A stretch of DNA of 20,574 bases from VRUE01 sp963837695 (GTDB taxonomy: Bacteria; Actinomycetota; Thermoleophilia; Solirubrobacterales; 70-9): contig CAWINZ010000002.1 of the NCBI GenBank assembly GCA_963837695.1, positions 1-20,574 of the forward strand, in the 5' to 3' direction. The notes under the pieces are model-generated. The model did not search any database, was not told the DNA's origin, and saw only the letters and a list, made by a program, of their open reading frames with translations. Made by a program: the position numbers and the translations under genes. Every line of letters starts with the position of its first letter. Within the stretch, counting starts at the first letter, position 1. Shown piece by piece: positions 12,915 to 20,377 of this stretch.

Positions 12915-14130
12915 ACCGGTCCGCATCGGCCTGCTCGGCCACGGCACCGTCGGCGCGGCCTTTGCCGGCCTGCTCGCCGAACGCGCCGACGCGGTCGAGG
13001 CGACCGCCGGGAGACGCCCGGAGCTGGCCGGCACGCTGACCCGCAGCGAAGGCGATTTCAGCGACATCCTCGGGCGCTCCGACCTGATCGTCGAGCTGAT
13101 CGGCGGCACCGACCCGGCGCGCACCTACGTGCTCGACGCGCTGCGGGCCGGCCGCCCGGTCGTCACCGCCAACAAGCAGCTGCTCGCCCAGCATGGCGAG
13201 GAGCTTTTCGGCGTCGCCCGCGAGGCCGGGGTGCAGCTGCGCTTCGAGGCCGCCGTCGCCGGCGTGATCCCGATCGTGCGTACGATCCAGGAGAGCTTCG
13301 GCGTCACCGAGATCGACAAGGTGTTCGGGATCGTCAACGGGACGACCAACTTCATCCTCAGCGAGATGGCCGCCAGCGGCGCCGCCTACGAGCAGGTGTT
13401 GGCGCAGGCGCAGGAGCTCGGCTACGCCGAGGCCGACCCGAGCGCCGACGTCAACGGCGCCGACGCCGCGGCGAAGATGGCGATTCTCGCCCGGCTCGCC
13501 TTTCACACCGCGGTCACCCTCGACCAGGTCGCCTACGAGGGAATCGAGGCGATCCAGCCCGACGACCTCGCCTACGCCAAGGAGCTCGACCTCTCGCTGA
13601 AGCTGCTCGGCGTCGCCGAGCGTCGCGACGGCGGGATCAGCGTGCGCGTCTTCCCCTGCTTCCTCTACAGCGGCCACCCCCTGGCTCCCGTCGGCGGCCC
13701 CTTCAACGCGGTCATGGTCGAGGCGCCGGCGATCACCGAGGTGACGATGTCGGGCCCCGGCGCCGGCGGCGTCGAGACCGCCTCGGCGGTCCTCGGCGAC
13801 GTCGTCTCGATCCTCTCCGGCGACGCCCCGGTTCACGAGGCCCGCGAGCAGCTGCCGCTGGTCGCCGACGTTCCCTCCTCCTTCTACCTCCACCTGGAGG
13901 TTGCCGACGAGCCCGGCGTGCTCGCCCGGATCGCCCAGGTGCTGGGCGAGAACGAGATCTCGGTGAAGAGCGTCGTGCAGCGCGGCATCGGCGACGACGC
14001 GCGCCTGGTGATGGTCGTCCACGAGTGCCTGGAGTCGCGCTTCGCGGCGGCGGTCGAGGAGATCGGCGAGCTCGACGACATCCGCTCTGCGCCGCGCTTC
14101 ATCCGCGTCATCGACGAGGAGTTCGTTTGA
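12907..14130 (+). CDS. hom: Homoserine dehydrogenase
   Basis: Reduces aspartate semialdehyde to homoserine with NAD(P)H, the branch point to threonine and methionine. 407 residues: nucleotide-binding GLLGHGTVG (8-16), VTANKQLLA (86-94), AAVAGVIPI (115-123), catalytic-domain GIVNGTTNFIL (141-151) and GYAEADPSADVNGADAAAKM (172-191, with the active-site Asp and Lys190). A C-terminal ACT domain (about 322-400; FYLHLEVADEPGVLARIAQV) is expected to sense threonine for feedback inhibition, as known for actinobacterial enzymes. It overlaps lysA at its start, and its stop overlaps the TTG of thrC. Confidence 0.95.
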   Translation: MPEPVRIGLLGHGTVGAAFAGLLAERADAVEATAGRRPELAGTLTRSEGDFSDILGRSDLIVELIGGTDPARTYVLDALRAGRPVVTANKQLLAQHGEELFGVAREAGVQLRFEAAVAGVIPIVRTIQESFGVTEIDKVFGIVNGTTNFILSEMAASGAAYEQVLAQAQELGYAEADPSADVNGADAAAKMAILARLAFHTAVTLDQVAYEGIEAIQPDDLAYAKELDLSLKLLGVAERRDGGISVRVFPCFLYSGHPLAPVGGPFNAVMVEAPAITEVTMSGPGAGGVETASAVLGDVVSILSGDAPVHEAREQLPLVADVPSSFYLHLEVADEPGVLARIAQVLGENEISVKSVVQRGIGDDARLVMVVHECLESRFAAAVEEIGELDDIRSAPRFIRVIDEEFV

Positions 14131-15164
14131 GCCCCGTACCCCTGATCGAGAGATACAGGGAGCACCTGCCGCTTGAGGAGGGGGACCCGATCGTCTCCCT
14201 CAACGAGGGGTCGACGCCGTTGATCGAGGCGCCGCGCCTCTCGGAGCGGCTCGAGGTTCGCGCCTACCTCAAGTTCGAGGGGGCGAACCCGACCGGGTCG
14301 TTCAAGGACCGGGGGATGACGGTGGCCGTCTCGCGGGCCAAGGGGCGGGGGGCAGAGGCGGTGATCTGTGCCTCGACCGGGAACACCGCCGCCAGCGCCG
14401 CGGCCTACGCGGCGCGGGCGGGTATGCGCGGAGCCGTGATCGTGCCGGAGGGCAAGATCGCGATCGGCAAGCTGGCCCAGGCACTGATGCACGGCGCCCG
14501 CGTGGTCGCTCTGCAGGGGAACTTCGACGAGGCGCTGCAGATCGTCCGCAAGCTGGCCGACAAGCACCCGATCGAGCTGGTCAACTCGGTCAACCCCTAC
14601 CGGATCGAGGGTCAGAAGACGGCGGCGTTCGAGGTCGTCGAGGAGCTTGGCGAGGTGCCCGGCGCGCTCGCGATCCCGGTCGGCAATGCCGGCAACGTGA
14701 CCGCCTACTGGCGCGGCTTCGAAGAGCTCGGCGTCGCCCCGATCGTCTACGGCTTCCAGGCCGAGGGGGCTGCGCCGCTCGTCGACGGCGCTCCGGTCGC
14801 CAAGCCGGAGACGGTCGCCTCGGCGATCAGGATCGGCAACCCGGCACGCTGGGAGGAGGCGATGGCCGCCTTCACCGCCTCGCGCGGCCGGGTGGCAGCG
14901 GTCTCCGACGAGCAGATCCTCGCTGCCTACCGCTGGCTGGCGACGAACGAGGGGGTCTTCTGCGAGCCGGCCTCCGCCGCCTCGGTCGCCGGCCTGCTTG
15001 CCCACGGCCTGCCGGTCGTCGAGGGGGCGCCGCCGCCGGAGTCGGTCGTCTGCGTGCTCACCGGGCACGGTCTCAAGGATCCCGACACGGCCCTCTCCAA
15101 AGCCCCGCCGGTGATCAACTGCGAGAACGATCTGAGCGCGGTGGAGCGGGCGGTGTTCGATTGA
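14127..15164 (+). CDS. thrC: Threonine synthase
   Basis: PLP-dependent conversion of O-phosphohomoserine to L-threonine. 345 residues, the short (class with about 350 residues) form. PLP lysine in PTGSFKDRG (Lys60), phosphate-binding CASTGNTAAS (81-90) and VGNAGN in the middle. The start is TTG at 14127, inside the hom stop (TTGA), with GAGGAG (14116-14121) 5 bases before it. An upstream reading frame overlapping hom by 100 bases has no support. The stop overlaps the TTG of thrB, again as TTGA. Confidence 0.94.
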   Translation: MSPVPLIERYREHLPLEEGDPIVSLNEGSTPLIEAPRLSERLEVRAYLKFEGANPTGSFKDRGMTVAVSRAKGRGAEAVICASTGNTAASAAAYAARAGMRGAVIVPEGKIAIGKLAQALMHGARVVALQGNFDEALQIVRKLADKHPIELVNSVNPYRIEGQKTAAFEVVEELGEVPGALAIPVGNAGNVTAYWRGFEELGVAPIVYGFQAEGAAPLVDGAPVAKPETVASAIRIGNPARWEEAMAAFTASRGRVAAVSDEQILAAYRWLATNEGVFCEPASAASVAGLLAHGLPVVEGAPPPESVVCVLTGHGLKDPDTALSKAPPVINCENDLSAVERAVFD

Positions 15165-16048
15165 CCGCGCGCCGCCGGCTGGTCCGCGTGCCTGCCTCCT
15201 CGGCCAATCTCGGGCCGGGCTATGACGTGATGGCCGCCGCGCTCGACCTCTTCCTCGAGCTGGAAGTCGAGGAGACCGCGGAGTTCTCCTTCGACCCGGC
15301 CGGCCTCGACGTCCCGACCGGGCGCGAGAACCTGATCGTCAAGGCGTTCGAGAGCCTGCGCTCCGCCGACGGGATCGCCTTTCGTCTCAAGCAGACGATT
15401 CCGTTGGGGCGTGGACTCGGCTCCAGCGCCGCCGCGATCGTCGCCGGCCTCGTGGCCGCCGATCATCTCTATGAGCTGGCTCTCTCCGAGGACGAGCTGC
15501 TGGCGCGGGGGACCGAGCTGGAGGGCCATCCCGACAACGTCGCGGCGGCGATCTTCGGCGGCTTCGTGATCTGCGATCCGATTCCCGAGGGCGGGTCACC
15601 CGACTGCTCGCGCTTCCCGCCGCCGGACGGGCTCGAGGGCATCCTCGTCATTCCCCGCGAGGAGGATGTTCCGACCGAACGGGCGCGCGAGGCGATCCCG
15701 AAGGAAATCCCGCTCGGCGACGCGCTCGGCAACATCTTCTCCGCCGCCCGCCTGACCCTCGGCCTCTACCGGGGAGACCTCAGCCTGATCGCCGCCAGCC
15801 TCAAGGACAACATCCACCAGGGGCGCCGCCGCGGCCTCTATCCCCGCTCGATGGAGCTGGTCGAAGGCGCCCGCGAGATCGGCGCTCTCGGCGCGACCAT
15901 CTCGGGCGCCGGGCCGACCGTCCTCGTCTGGACCACCTGGGACGAAGCCGGCAAGGTCAGCGAGGAACTGGAGCGCCGCTACGGGGATTGGGCCGAGATC
16001 CAGCGCATCCCCTTCACCGACCAGGGCGCCGACGTCCCCGAGCTCTGA
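15161..16048 (+). CDS. thrB: Homoserine kinase
   Basis: Phosphorylates homoserine with ATP to give the substrate of threonine synthase. A GHMP-kinase of 295 residues with PASSANLGPGYD (11-22, substrate side), the ATP loop GRGLGSSAA (83-91), EGHPDNVAAA (121-130) and ATISGAGPT (about 248-256, motif 3). The start is TTG, overlapping the thrC stop. The gene order hom-thrC-thrB is the usual actinobacterial one. Confidence 0.94.
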   Translation: MTARRRLVRVPASSANLGPGYDVMAAALDLFLELEVEETAEFSFDPAGLDVPTGRENLIVKAFESLRSADGIAFRLKQTIPLGRGLGSSAAAIVAGLVAADHLYELALSEDELLARGTELEGHPDNVAAAIFGGFVICDPIPEGGSPDCSRFPPPDGLEGILVIPREEDVPTERAREAIPKEIPLGDALGNIFSAARLTLGLYRGDLSLIAASLKDNIHQGRRRGLYPRSMELVEGAREIGALGATISGAGPTVLVWTTWDEAGKVSEELERRYGDWAEIQRIPFTDQGADVPEL

Positions 16049-16052
16049 GCGG

Positions 16053-16427
16053 ATGCAGTGGGTGATCCAGATCGGCCTGATCGAGCTGGCGCTGGGCGGC
16101 CTGCTCGGCTGGGCGATGGTGGTCCGCGAGGAGAAGCGCGAGTGGCTGCGGCGGATCGGGATCGTCGCCCCGCAGCGGATCCGCCAGGTTCATCTCGACT
16201 ACGTGATGATGGGCCTGATCCTGATCGGCGTCGGCCTCGCCGTCCCCGACCTGCCGACCGCGGTTGCCGTCGCGCTCGTCTTCGGCACGCTGGTCAACCC
16301 GTTCCTCTTCGTCCCCCTAGCCTTCGATCCCGAGGTCGAGCAACGACTTTGGTATCGGCTGCTGGCAGTGGTCTCGTTCTTAGGCGTCAGCGGTGGGCTT
16401 GTCGCCGCAGCGATTGTCGGGCCCTGA
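16053..16427 (+). CDS. Small four-helix integral membrane protein of unknown function
   Basis: A 124-residue hydrophobic protein with about four membrane helices (4-24, 49-66, 69-90, 103-122). A charged loop, REEKREWLRRIGIVAPQRIR (25-44), and the motif RQVHLDYVMMGLILIGVGLA (44-63) stand out. The His-containing second helix and overall size vaguely recall the styrene-oxide isomerase/hydroxylaminobenzene mutase group, but this is a weak resemblance and no function is claimed. It starts 4 bases after thrB and probably shares its transcript. It ends convergently, 20 bp from the restriction-modification gene. Confidence 0.72.
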   Translation: MQWVIQIGLIELALGGLLGWAMVVREEKREWLRRIGIVAPQRIRQVHLDYVMMGLILIGVGLAVPDLPTAVAVALVFGTLVNPFLFVPLAFDPEVEQRLWYRLLAVVSFLGVSGGLVAAAIVGP

Positions 16428-16447
16428 TCTATTGGCCGGAACCGGGT

Positions 16448-18313
16448 TCAGTCAGCGTCGATAACGAGCTGCTCAGGTTCTCTCCGATTCACCTTGGGCG
16501 CAGCCCGTTCACTGGCAGACGGGGTCGGAAGTTCGGAAGCTTCGAAGATCGGCCCATCAACGATGTCCGCAAGCAGAGTGGCGGCTTGTGGAACCAGGTC
16601 GATCGTCTGCTCCACGATCCAGAGCAGCTTGCAAAGCTCCTCGGTGAATGATGCGGGCCACTGCTCTGGGCGGATGTCGTCCAGAGTGGAGGATCTTTTG
16701 CCGGCACCCTCCTTCATTCGATACGCGAGCCACGATTTGACGACATTGAGGCCGGAGACACTGAAATCCCAAACCTCAGGCGCGACTGGCTCGAATACCC
16801 CAGATCCGATGGTGAGTCGCTTTGCCTTACGGTCGTACTCGAAGCTTTCTGGGTAGGCGTCTATCCCCGACGGTACGCCGACGGTGCACTTGGCGGCCCC
16901 CGTTGGGACAGCGCCATGTTTCTCACCATCGGGGACAAGACGCTCGCCATAGGTGTGCAGCCAGATCAGTCGCCGGCCGATCACGGTGGTCTTCTCGAAC
17001 AGCTCGGCGTCTTTCGTGATCGGGATTCGCGGCCCGGGGATTTCCAGCTCGGCCGCGAAGCGGTCGGTGTAGTCACCAGCAAGGACGGCGTAGACGTACG
17101 CGAGCAGGTCCTGCGGCAGAACCTCCTCATCAAGAGTTGCTGCCAGAGCCTCGATAAGTCCGGACGTCAAGTTGGGTTCCGTCGCTTGCGCATCGCGCCA
17201 GAGCGGAATGACGTCCTTGGCCCCGAAGGAACCACGAAAGTAGTGCAGATCAGGGATCTCGGCGGTCGCCGTTGCGCCAAGCCCTTCACCCAGAAGTCCC
17301 GTCAGGAGGCTCGCGATGAACACCTGCTCAGGCCCGTCCACAAGCCACAGTGGCGGCCGCGGTCTATCGATGAGCCTCGCGTCAGGAAGCATCCACTGGC
17401 GGTCGAAGCTTCGGTACGCGAAGCGCTTGGTGGGGATGGCGTCGGCATCCGCGGTGAGTTCGCCGATCGGAATGAGCTCATCTGACGGTACCCGCAGGTC
17501 GTGCGCAGATTTGGTGGGGTTCTTGGCGGCCGTGGAGCGCATCAGACCTACCCGCTCATCGGGCGTTGCCGCGACCAGATTTGCCCAGCGCCAGCCGAGC
17601 ACCTGACGCGCCGCCGATATTGGCCAGGTGCGCTTGAACTGGATTCCTGAATGCTGCCAAGGGAATAGGTCCGTTAGGAGCGGCCACGCCATGTAATTTC
17701 CCTCTTGCTCGGGGAGTAGCGGCTCTTCCCAGCCGGAGAAGCAGTCTTCCCATTCCAGATCGGCAAACGACTCGATCGCCGCCAGTCGCTCCAGCTTCTC
17801 CTCCTGCGTACCCTCGATCAGCGCTCCGCAGTACCGGACCTTGGCTGGCTGCTCCGAGTGAGCCGACTTGGTTCGAACCCCTACTGCGATTGCCACCGGC
17901 GTCTGGATCGCGAAGACGTTCTCGCTCCTGCGGGCACCCAGGTTGTCGCCCCCGAGGTCGAGGATCCAAAGCTCGTCGAAGGTTGCGCGCATCACCTTGC
18001 GCATGCCGGCGAACGCCGGTCCGCGCAAGTAGGAGGAAGCCGTAATGAAGCTGACCACGCCTCCGGCGCCACTCTGCTCAAAGACCTTCCACATGGCCCA
18101 GCGCCAGAAGTAGACATAGTCGTTGTAGAGGTTCTTCAGCTGCCCGCCGGCTCCGGATTCACGCACCGGCTCGATGAAATCGTCGAGGATCGGGTCTTCA
18201 CCGTCATCGCCAAAGCGGACCCAGCCCCCCTTGCCGCTCGGTGCCCTCGTCGTCGGGGTCGATCTGCTGGCGGTCATACGGCGGGTTGCCGATGCAGACG
18301 AGGACCCGCTCAT
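16448..18313 (-). CDS. C-terminal half of a frameshifted type IIG/ISP-like restriction-modification enzyme
   Basis: The open frame is 621 residues, but only the part from about 18223 downstream (591 residues) belongs to the protein; the first 30 residues are out-of-frame readthrough. It continues the methyltransferase domain: WVRFGDDGEDPILDDFIEPV, LKNLYNDYVYFWRWAMWKVF, VVSFITASSYLRGPAFAGMR and FDELWILDLGGDNLGARRSE, all typical of single-chain type IIG/ISP methylases. It then has YRSFDRQWMLPDARLIDRP and a C-terminal target-recognition region. Joined to the upstream ORF it gives about 1095 residues. Whether this half is translated alone is doubtful because no good start or ribosome site lies at the junction. 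The region is less GC-rich than the biosynthetic genes. Confidence 0.8.
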   Translation of the reverse strand: MSGSSSASATRRMTASRSTPTTRAPSGKGGWVRFGDDGEDPILDDFIEPVRESGAGGQLKNLYNDYVYFWRWAMWKVFEQSGAGGVVSFITASSYLRGPAFAGMRKVMRATFDELWILDLGGDNLGARRSENVFAIQTPVAIAVGVRTKSAHSEQPAKVRYCGALIEGTQEEKLERLAAIESFADLEWEDCFSGWEEPLLPEQEGNYMAWPLLTDLFPWQHSGIQFKRTWPISAARQVLGWRWANLVAATPDERVGLMRSTAAKNPTKSAHDLRVPSDELIPIGELTADADAIPTKRFAYRSFDRQWMLPDARLIDRPRPPLWLVDGPEQVFIASLLTGLLGEGLGATATAEIPDLHYFRGSFGAKDVIPLWRDAQATEPNLTSGLIEALAATLDEEVLPQDLLAYVYAVLAGDYTDRFAAELEIPGPRIPITKDAELFEKTTVIGRRLIWLHTYGERLVPDGEKHGAVPTGAAKCTVGVPSGIDAYPESFEYDRKAKRLTIGSGVFEPVAPEVWDFSVSGLNVVKSWLAYRMKEGAGKRSSTLDDIRPEQWPASFTEELCKLLWIVEQTIDLVPQAATLLADIVDGPIFEASELPTPSASERAAPKVNRREPEQLVIDAD

Positions 18314-19736
18314 CCGCCTTGACCTTGCGAGCGCGCTCGTTCTCCTCGCTCAGCTTTCGATGCGTCAGCGACGTCTGTTTTCCTTTGCCGGGCACGAACG
18401 GGCTCTCCAGGGTGTCGGCGAGATAGACGCGGGCGCCGTCCTCGGGAAGGGTCCCCCCCCGCTCCAGAATGCGCTGGGCCACGCGGAGGTGTGCAACCGC
18501 GTATGGGCCGACGAGGATCTCGAAGCCGTGGAAGTTTCGCGCGGCGCTCGTCGCTCTCCCCGCCGCCTCGCCGGGGCCGAAGCGCGCGGTGGCTTCGGAG
18601 AGGCCTTCGTCGATGGCGGCCAGTAGATAAGTGCCAGTTCCGGCCGCCGGGTCGAGGAGAACGACATCGTCGTCAACGATTCCGAGTCCCTTGTCGAACT
18701 GCTCATGCAAAAGCTCGGTGACGAGCCTCACCTGTGCCCGCACAACCTGCGCCGGCGTGTAATAGACGCCACGGTTGTTGCGTAGTTTCGGATCGTAGGC
18801 GGCCAGGAAATCCTCGTAGAAATAGAGCCAGGGATCGACGTCGGTACCGCTGGCCATCATCGTTGGGTCGACGGCACCCACGATCCGCTCAAGGAGGTCG
18901 AGTGGGACCTTGACCTCAGCCCGCGCCTCTTTCTGGGCGAGGATTCGCAGCACCTGTGCAAGCAGACCGTGGCGGATATCGAGGCGATCAGCAGCATTTG
19001 CGGAAAGGTTTTCCTCGCCTTCGACGCGGGCAAGCAGCAGGGCGTAGGTGACGGTTTGTGCATAAGCGTCCGCGAATTGCCGATCGTCGGCATCGGCGAA
19101 AAGGAAATGTCGCCACTCATCGGCCAGCATCTGCATCGCTGAACCTTCCTTGTCCAGGGCGGCGAATGCGTCGTCTCGCAGGAGTCGGCACAGGGGCGCC
19201 AGGGCCTCTGCCAGACCTCGCGGCGAGGTTGGCACGATCGGCTCCCAGCTCGTGAAATCGCGAAGCAGGATCTCAAGGTCGCGGACGTTGTCTTTCGAAA
19301 TTGCCGCGCCACCCTCGGTGGTCGCGTCGCCAGAGAGTCGTATGACTTTGCCTTGGCGCTCACCGGTACGATAGAGCGACCACTCATTCCCGTCGGTGTA
19401 AAGCAGATTTGGATGATTTCGGAACTTTTTCCACTGCTTGGCGTCATCGGTTTTGAACTTCGACGGCTGAGCGCCTTTGCCGGGAGCCTTCAGCTCAACG
19501 TGCCCGGTGACCGCGCCGTTGACTGCGATTGCGACATCTGGTCTGCCCTTCAACTCGACCATCGCAGCCTCGGTCGTAGCGACGATCTCAACGCCGATGA
19601 CGTTGCCCAGCTCCTGCATCAGTTGCACGACCGGATGCTTGAGCTGATCCTCGGGTTGGGCATGGCTGGCGCCTATCGCGCCGTAGGCGGTCTGAAGCGC
19701 TTCACCGAATTTTTCGAGTATTTCTTTCAGGCTCAC
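18204..19736 (-). CDS. N-terminal half of a frameshifted type IIG/ISP-like restriction-modification enzyme (nuclease plus methylase motifs)
   Basis: 510 residues. An N-terminal PD-(D/E)xK nuclease domain has GRPDVAIAV (64-72) and the GHVELKAPGKG core (78-88; Glu81, Lys83), then NLLYTDGNEWSLYRTGE (110-126). After a helical linker comes the adenine methyltransferase domain with GVYYTPAQVV (323-332), SAM-binding motif I LLDPAAGTGTYLLAA (360-374), FHGFEI (402-407) and the catalytic motif IV CIGNPPYD (481-488). No helicase motifs are present, so it fits type IIG better than full type ISP. It should cut and methylate DNA as one polypeptide. The frame ends prematurely after RQGG because of an extra base in a G6 run; the rest of the protein continues in another frame. 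Confidence 0.85.
   Translation of the reverse strand: MSLKEILEKFGEALQTAYGAIGASHAQPEDQLKHPVVQLMQELGNVIGVEIVATTEAAMVELKGRPDVAIAVNGAVTGHVELKAPGKGAQPSKFKTDDAKQWKKFRNHPNLLYTDGNEWSLYRTGERQGKVIRLSGDATTEGGAAISKDNVRDLEILLRDFTSWEPIVPTSPRGLAEALAPLCRLLRDDAFAALDKEGSAMQMLADEWRHFLFADADDRQFADAYAQTVTYALLLARVEGEENLSANAADRLDIRHGLLAQVLRILAQKEARAEVKVPLDLLERIVGAVDPTMMASGTDVDPWLYFYEDFLAAYDPKLRNNRGVYYTPAQVVRAQVRLVTELLHEQFDKGLGIVDDDVVLLDPAAGTGTYLLAAIDEGLSEATARFGPGEAAGRATSAARNFHGFEILVGPYAVAHLRVAQRILERGGTLPEDGARVYLADTLESPFVPGKGKQTSLTHRKLSEENERARKVKADERVLVCIGNPPYDRQQIDPDDEGTERQGGLGPLWR
18225..18230 (-). repeat. G6 homopolymer at the frameshift in the restriction-modification gene
   Basis: The coding strand reads CAAGGGGGGCTGGGT. 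With six Gs the frame runs to a nearby TGA. With five it would read Gln-Gly-Gly-Trp-Val-Arg-Phe-Gly and join the downstream 591 residues. One base of length variation therefore decides between the full-length and the truncated protein. Confidence 0.85.
18453..18460 (-). repeat. G8 homopolymer inside the methylase coding region
   Basis: Eight consecutive Gs on the coding strand encode part of ERGGTLPEDG, between motif I and motif IV. The tract is in frame as sequenced, but runs of this length are prone to slippage. Confidence 0.9.
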
Positions 19737-19810
19737 GAGTTCGGATTCTCGCTTTCCCGGCGGATGCCGGGTGGGGGGAGAGTTTTCGTCGTCAGATCCT
19801 TTAGGGATGC

Positions 19811-20023
19811 ATGCGCCTCACGCGGCATGCCAAGAACTACCTCCGGCGCCTCGGGGCATCGGTGGCAGAGGTCGAACGAGTCATTGAGAACCCTGTCGAA
19901 TTCGATCGCGATAGGAACGGAAAGCCCCGATACACGGGAACGCTTCAAGGCGTCCGTGTCCGCGTGGTCGTCGCACTTGACGAGCCGGACTTGATCGTCA
20001 CAATCCACGATAGGAGAAGCTGA
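19811..20023 (+). CDS. DUF4258-like small protein, putative toxin of a toxin-antitoxin pair
   Basis: A 70-residue basic protein. It opens MRLTRHAKNYLRRLGASVAE, where RHAK... resembles the 'sxHAlerm..RgIs' start of DUF4258. VERVIENPVEFDRDRNGKPR (21-40) is the typical 'v..vl.nP..i' segment, and VRVRVVVALDEPDLIVTIHD (48-67) is the terminal beta-hairpin found in DUF4258 and RelE/BrnT-like folds. An AGGGA-like ribosome site lies just before the ATG. Its stop overlaps the start of the DUF2283 gene (TGATG). It is divergent from the restriction-modification gene, with about 75 bp between them. Toxin activity is inferred from family and pairing. Confidence 0.75.
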   Translation: MRLTRHAKNYLRRLGASVAEVERVIENPVEFDRDRNGKPRYTGTLQGVRVRVVVALDEPDLIVTIHDRRS

Positions 20024-20313
20024 TGCGGGCGGACTACGACAGCGAGGCCGATGCTCTCGATATCGAACTTTTTCGGTTCGAGCGCCTTGAACGCCAAGAT
20101 TCGGTTCACGACACCTACTGCCAAGTTGGGTTTGCAGACGGCAAACCGTCCAGCATCGAGGTGCTCACCCCGGCTGACCACCTCGATCTACTCGACGTAG
20201 TAGCCGATCGCTACAACCTGGATGGTCTAGCGCTGCGTGCCGCGGCCCAGGCAGCCCTCGCGGCCCCCGATCGCGTGGTCGAGCTCGAAGTGGCCGCACG
20301 AGTGGCTGTCTGA
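20023..20313 (+). CDS. DUF2283 family protein, putative antitoxin partner
   Basis: A 96-residue protein with the DUF2283 signature: MRADYDSEADALDIELFRFE (1-20), a middle strand YCQVGFADGKPSSIEVLTPA (32-51), and then a helical C-terminal extension longer than in the minimal family. The start overlaps the previous stop by one base, and AGGAGA (20012-20017) is a good ribosome site. DUF4258 and DUF2283 genes are commonly found side by side and are regarded as a candidate toxin-antitoxin pair. The biochemical role of DUF2283 is not firmly known. Confidence 0.77.
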   Translation: MRADYDSEADALDIELFRFERLERQDSVHDTYCQVGFADGKPSSIEVLTPADHLDLLDVVADRYNLDGLALRAAAQAALAAPDRVVELEVAARVAV

Positions 20314-20377
20314 CGAGCCAACCGGGGAACCCCGCACCACAGGTTGACGCCGCCGCCTTCGCCATTACCATCGCGGT

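Noticed and set aside
18204..18240. Programmed ribosomal frameshift at the G6 run
   Set aside because: Reaching the downstream frame needs a +1 shift, whereas runs like this mostly favour -1. No stimulatory stem or upstream Shine-Dalgarno was evident, so homopolymer length change is the simpler reading.
19733..20008. A 91-residue minus-strand frame over the DUF4258 gene
   Set aside because: The plus-strand frame has family motifs, a ribosome site and overlap with DUF2283. The minus frame has none.
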